Assembly: GCF_016888005.1 (NCBI RefSeq)
Contig: NZ_JAFDVE010000014.1
Span: 160,626 to 224,625, forward strand
Reading direction: 5' to 3'
Length of the DNA stretch: 64,000 bases
From: Phycicoccus sp. CSK15P-2
GTDB taxonomy: Bacteria > Actinomycetota > Actinomycetes > Actinomycetales > Dermatophilaceae
The stretch's first letter is position 1, and every line of letters begins with the position of its first letter. The notes beneath the pieces are model-generated. The model made no database searches, had not been told where the DNA came from, and worked only from the letters and a program-made list of their open reading frames with translations. Shown here one piece after another: positions 61,906-64,000 of the stretch. A program made the translations under genes and the position numbers.

Positions 61906-64000
61906 CCGGTGGCTCCTTCCCCGAACGGGGCCGGTAGCGCCGCACCGAGCCGGGGGGCCAGGGCATGGGCGTACGTGGCGGTCACGTGGCTGTTGTCGCG
62001 GTAGACGAGGGTGTCGCCGACGACGACGGCGCAGCGGGCCTCGGTGCAGAACCACGGGGTGGGATCGACGACGGTCGCGCCCGCGGCCGCGGCTCGCTCC
62101 CGGGTGCCGGTGCGCCGGGCGGGGTCGCTCATCGCCTCCTCCGGCGTCATCGTGCAACCGCTGGCGCGGTCCAGGTGCTCGGCGAGGCACTCGGGGACGT
62201 CGTGGCCCGGGTAGGGGGTGTCCTCGAGGACCACGACGGCTCGGTCGTCCGCGACGAGCCGTCCGACCGTGGACTCCACGCCGGCCACCCACTGCTCCGC
62301 GAACACCGGCCCGCGCGAGGAGAAGACGGCGCCGGTCGTCACGACGAGGTCGGCGTCCTCGGCGGCGACCCGCTCGTGGACGCGGTCGCGCCACGTGTAG
62401 CACTCCCGGTAGTCGCGGTGGAGGGTCTGGTTGGCCAGCGTCACGTCGTAGAGCGGGCAGGCGCCCTTGGTCATCGACACGAGCCGCCAGTGCCGCTGGG
62501 TGGCGAGCTCGGCCAGGGCGGGGAGCCACTGGTAGGCGTGTGAGTCCCCGGCGAGGACGACGGTGGTCTTGCCGGCCGGGTCGCCGAACACGCAGTCGCT
62601 GCCGTCGTCGGACAGCTCCGAGGACAGGAGGTTGGCGTGACAGTGGGCCGACGCCGGCTGGGTGGCCGTCGGGTCGTCCTTCCCGGCCGAGGCGAGGTCC
62701 GGGGTGAGGTTCGAGGGCACCTGGGTGACCTCGACGCCGGTCCGGACGGCGTCCAGCCCGCGGAGCCCGCCCGTGAGGGCCTGCGCCTCGGCGCCCGAGC
62801 CCTGCGGCGTCGGCGCGAGGAGGACGGCGGCGAGGACGACACCGAAGCTCGTCGCCACGGTCGCCCCACCGGCGAGGACGACCCGGATGCGGCGCACGAG
62901 CCCGGCCCCCGGGCGCCGGAAGGCGGCCTCGACGACGGCGTAGGAGATGACCGACAGCCACAGCGACACCCCGACCGCCGCGGCGTTCTGGAGGGGGGTG
63001 GGGGTGGTGTCGAGGTAGGTGGGGGTGAGGGTGAGGACGGGCCAGTGCCAGAGGTAGAGGCCGTAGGAGATGCGGCCGAGTCCTTGGGGGACGGGGGTGT
63101 CGAGCACGTGGGTCTCGAGGGGGGTGGGGTGGGTGAGTCCGGCGGCGATGACGGTGGCGGTGCCGAGGGTGGGGGCGAGGGCGGCGGTGCCGGGGAAGGT
63201 GGTGGTGTCGGCGTAGAGGACGGCGCTGGTGGTGATGGTGGCCAGGCCGGCGATGGTCAGGGCGGTGGTGGTGGGGGTGTGGCGCAGGAGGCGGGTGCGG
63301 GCGAGGTGGGGTGCGGTGATGGCCAGGAGGCCGCCGATGCCGAGCTCCCAGGCGCGTGAGGGGGTGGTGAAGTAGGCCAGGGCGCGGGCGGTCTCGGTCT
63401 GGTTGATGCCGTGGGCGAGGGAGGCGGCGGTCAGGAGGGTGATGGTGGTGGTCAGGGCCCAGGTGGCGGGGCGGGTGCGGTGGCGTAGCCAGAGGAGGCT
63501 GGCGGCGGCGAGGACGAGGGGCCAGGCGAGGTAGAACTGTTCTTCGATGGCCAGGGACCAGTAGTGCTGCAGGGGTGAGGGGTCCTGGTTGGCCTGGTAG
63601 TCCACGCCGGTGTTGGCGAGGTGGATGTTCATCGCGAAGAGGGTGGCCCACAGGGCGTCGGTGGCGGTGCGGCGGGCTTGCAGGGGTGAGGCGAGCAGCC
63701 AGGTGGCGATGACGGTGGTGAGGGTGACCAGGGTGGCCAGGGGGAGCAGGCGGCGGATGCGGCGGGCGTAGAAGTCGGTGAGGCTGATCCGTCCGGTGTG
63801 GATGAGCTCGCGGTGCAGGTGGCGGGTGATGAGGTAGCCGGAGATGACGAAGAAGACGTCGACGCCGACGTAGCCGCCGGGCAGGAAGGGCAGGCCGGCG
63901 TGGTAGAGCACGACGAGGACCACGGCCAGGGCACGCAGGGCCTCGATGTCCGGGCGGAACCCCCGCACCACACCGTCCGGGAGCTGCCGACGACGCCGGC
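61902..64000 (-). CDS. Acyltransferase-3 / SGNH membrane protein, copy 2 (5' end beyond window)
   Basis: Continues past the right edge, so the N-terminus is missing. The visible ~699 residues have the same membrane domain as copy 1, then a distinct SGNH domain with the GDSHAYQW block, an alternative Cys pattern and DNSHVTATY. About 75 bases around the GDSH motif are also nearly identical between the copies. The C-terminal half otherwise shares only family-level similarity, which suggests different substrates or acceptor sugars. It ends in an ATGA overlap with copy 1, so both are in one operon. Confidence 0.9.
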   Translation of the reverse strand, partial: RRRRQLPDGVVRGFRPDIEALRALAVVLVVLYHAGLPFLPGGYVGVDVFFVISGYLITRHLHRELIHTGRISLTDFYARRIRRLLPLATLVTLTTVIATWLLASPLQARRTATDALWATLFAMNIHLANTGVDYQANQDPSPLQHYWSLAIEEQFYLAWPLVLAAASLLWLRHRTRPATWALTTTITLLTAASLAHGINQTETARALAYFTTPSRAWELGIGGLLAITAPHLARTRLLRHTPTTTALTIAGLATITTSAVLYADTTTFPGTAALAPTLGTATVIAAGLTHPTPLETHVLDTPVPQGLGRISYGLYLWHWPVLTLTPTYLDTTPTPLQNAAAVGVSLWLSVISYAVVEAAFRRPGAGLVRRIRVVLAGGATVATSFGVVLAAVLLAPTPQGSGAEAQALTGGLRGLDAVRTGVEVTQVPSNLTPDLASAGKDDPTATQPASAHCHANLLSSELSDDGSDCVFGDPAGKTTVVLAGDSHAYQWLPALAELATQRHWRLVSMTKGACPLYDVTLANQTLHRDYRECYTWRDRVHERVAAEDADLVVTTGAVFSSRGPVFAEQWVAGVESTVGRLVADDRAVVVLEDTPYPGHDVPECLAEHLDRASGCTMTPEEAMSDPARRTGTRERAAAAGATVVDPTPWFCTEARCAVVVGDTLVYRDNSHVTATYAHALAPRLGAALPAPFGEGATG
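62994..64000. repeat. 1-kb direct repeat, copy 2 (continues beyond window)
   Basis: Counterpart of 60808-61814. The repeat reaches the window edge, so its outer limit is unknown. Confidence 0.9.

Noticed and set aside
59716..63651. A single 1311-residue open frame on the minus strand across both acyltransferase genes
   Set aside because: The upstream half is an out-of-frame Arg/Pro/His-rich shadow of copy 2. The true copy 1 start is ATG 61905 with AAGGAG upstream.

Overview
The window is about 64 kb of very GC-rich DNA that reads as a chromosome segment of an actinobacterium. The evidence is a WhiB protein, a 6C RNA, a MarP-type protease, a Crp-like regulator, a BldG-like STAS protein, a K+-independent proton pyrophosphatase and many leaderless transcripts. 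No mycolate or sporulation genes are visible. A Micrococcales-type organism is my inference. The first and last genes are cut by the window edges.

1-5.2 kb: the end of a PucR-type regulator, then a TPP-riboswitch-controlled thiamine salvage operon (thiM, thiE and a thiD-tenA fusion), a DUF4230 protein and an orphan OmpR-type response regulator. 5.2-12.3 kb is accessory. A leftward operon encodes a flavin monooxygenase-like enzyme, an FMN 2-hydroxyacid oxidase and a divergent cytochrome P450. A rightward operon encodes an AMP-forming ligase, an unrecognised 96-residue protein and a lipoprotein. A 113-base G/C homopolymer tract and a perfect operator-like palindrome lie between the two operons. 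The block ends at an IS481-type transposase remnant next to tRNA-Pro(CGG).

12.4-31.5 kb is a housekeeping block whose order resembles mycobacterial Rv3683-Rv3667: metallophosphoesterase, PBP (ponA2-like), whiB4-like, two ArsA-type ATPases, a DUF4177 mini-gene, RidA, MBL hydrolase, Crp, Nth, CoA Nudix, MarP, holin-like protein and acs. Extra genes interrupt it (a 101-aa membrane protein, an alpha/beta hydrolase, an AbiEi/DUF559-like gene, nhaA). 31.6-41.4 kb: a secreted DUF4832 protein, phenylalanine hydroxylase, the threonine-degradation pair tdh-kbl, and an operon encoding a LytS-type kinase, a LytTR regulator, a small membrane partner and a monocarboxylate-type sodium symporter, followed by a degenerate Fic-like gene.

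41.4-54.9 kb: 6C RNA, a secreted GH16-like protein, and the actinobacterial Tad pilus locus (ssd/cpaE, tadA, tadB, tadC, flp-like, two tadE-like genes) facing a DUF1998 helicase, then a STAS protein, hppA and a methyltransferase. 55-59.6 kb: a histidine-rich TetR regulator, with a clear promoter and operator, leading a heterodimeric ABC exporter. 59.7-64 kb: two tandem acyltransferase-3/SGNH genes that share about 1 kb of apparently identical DNA. Three copies of one 85-bp inverted-repeat element lie in intergenic gaps at 19.7, 55.0 and 59.7 kb.
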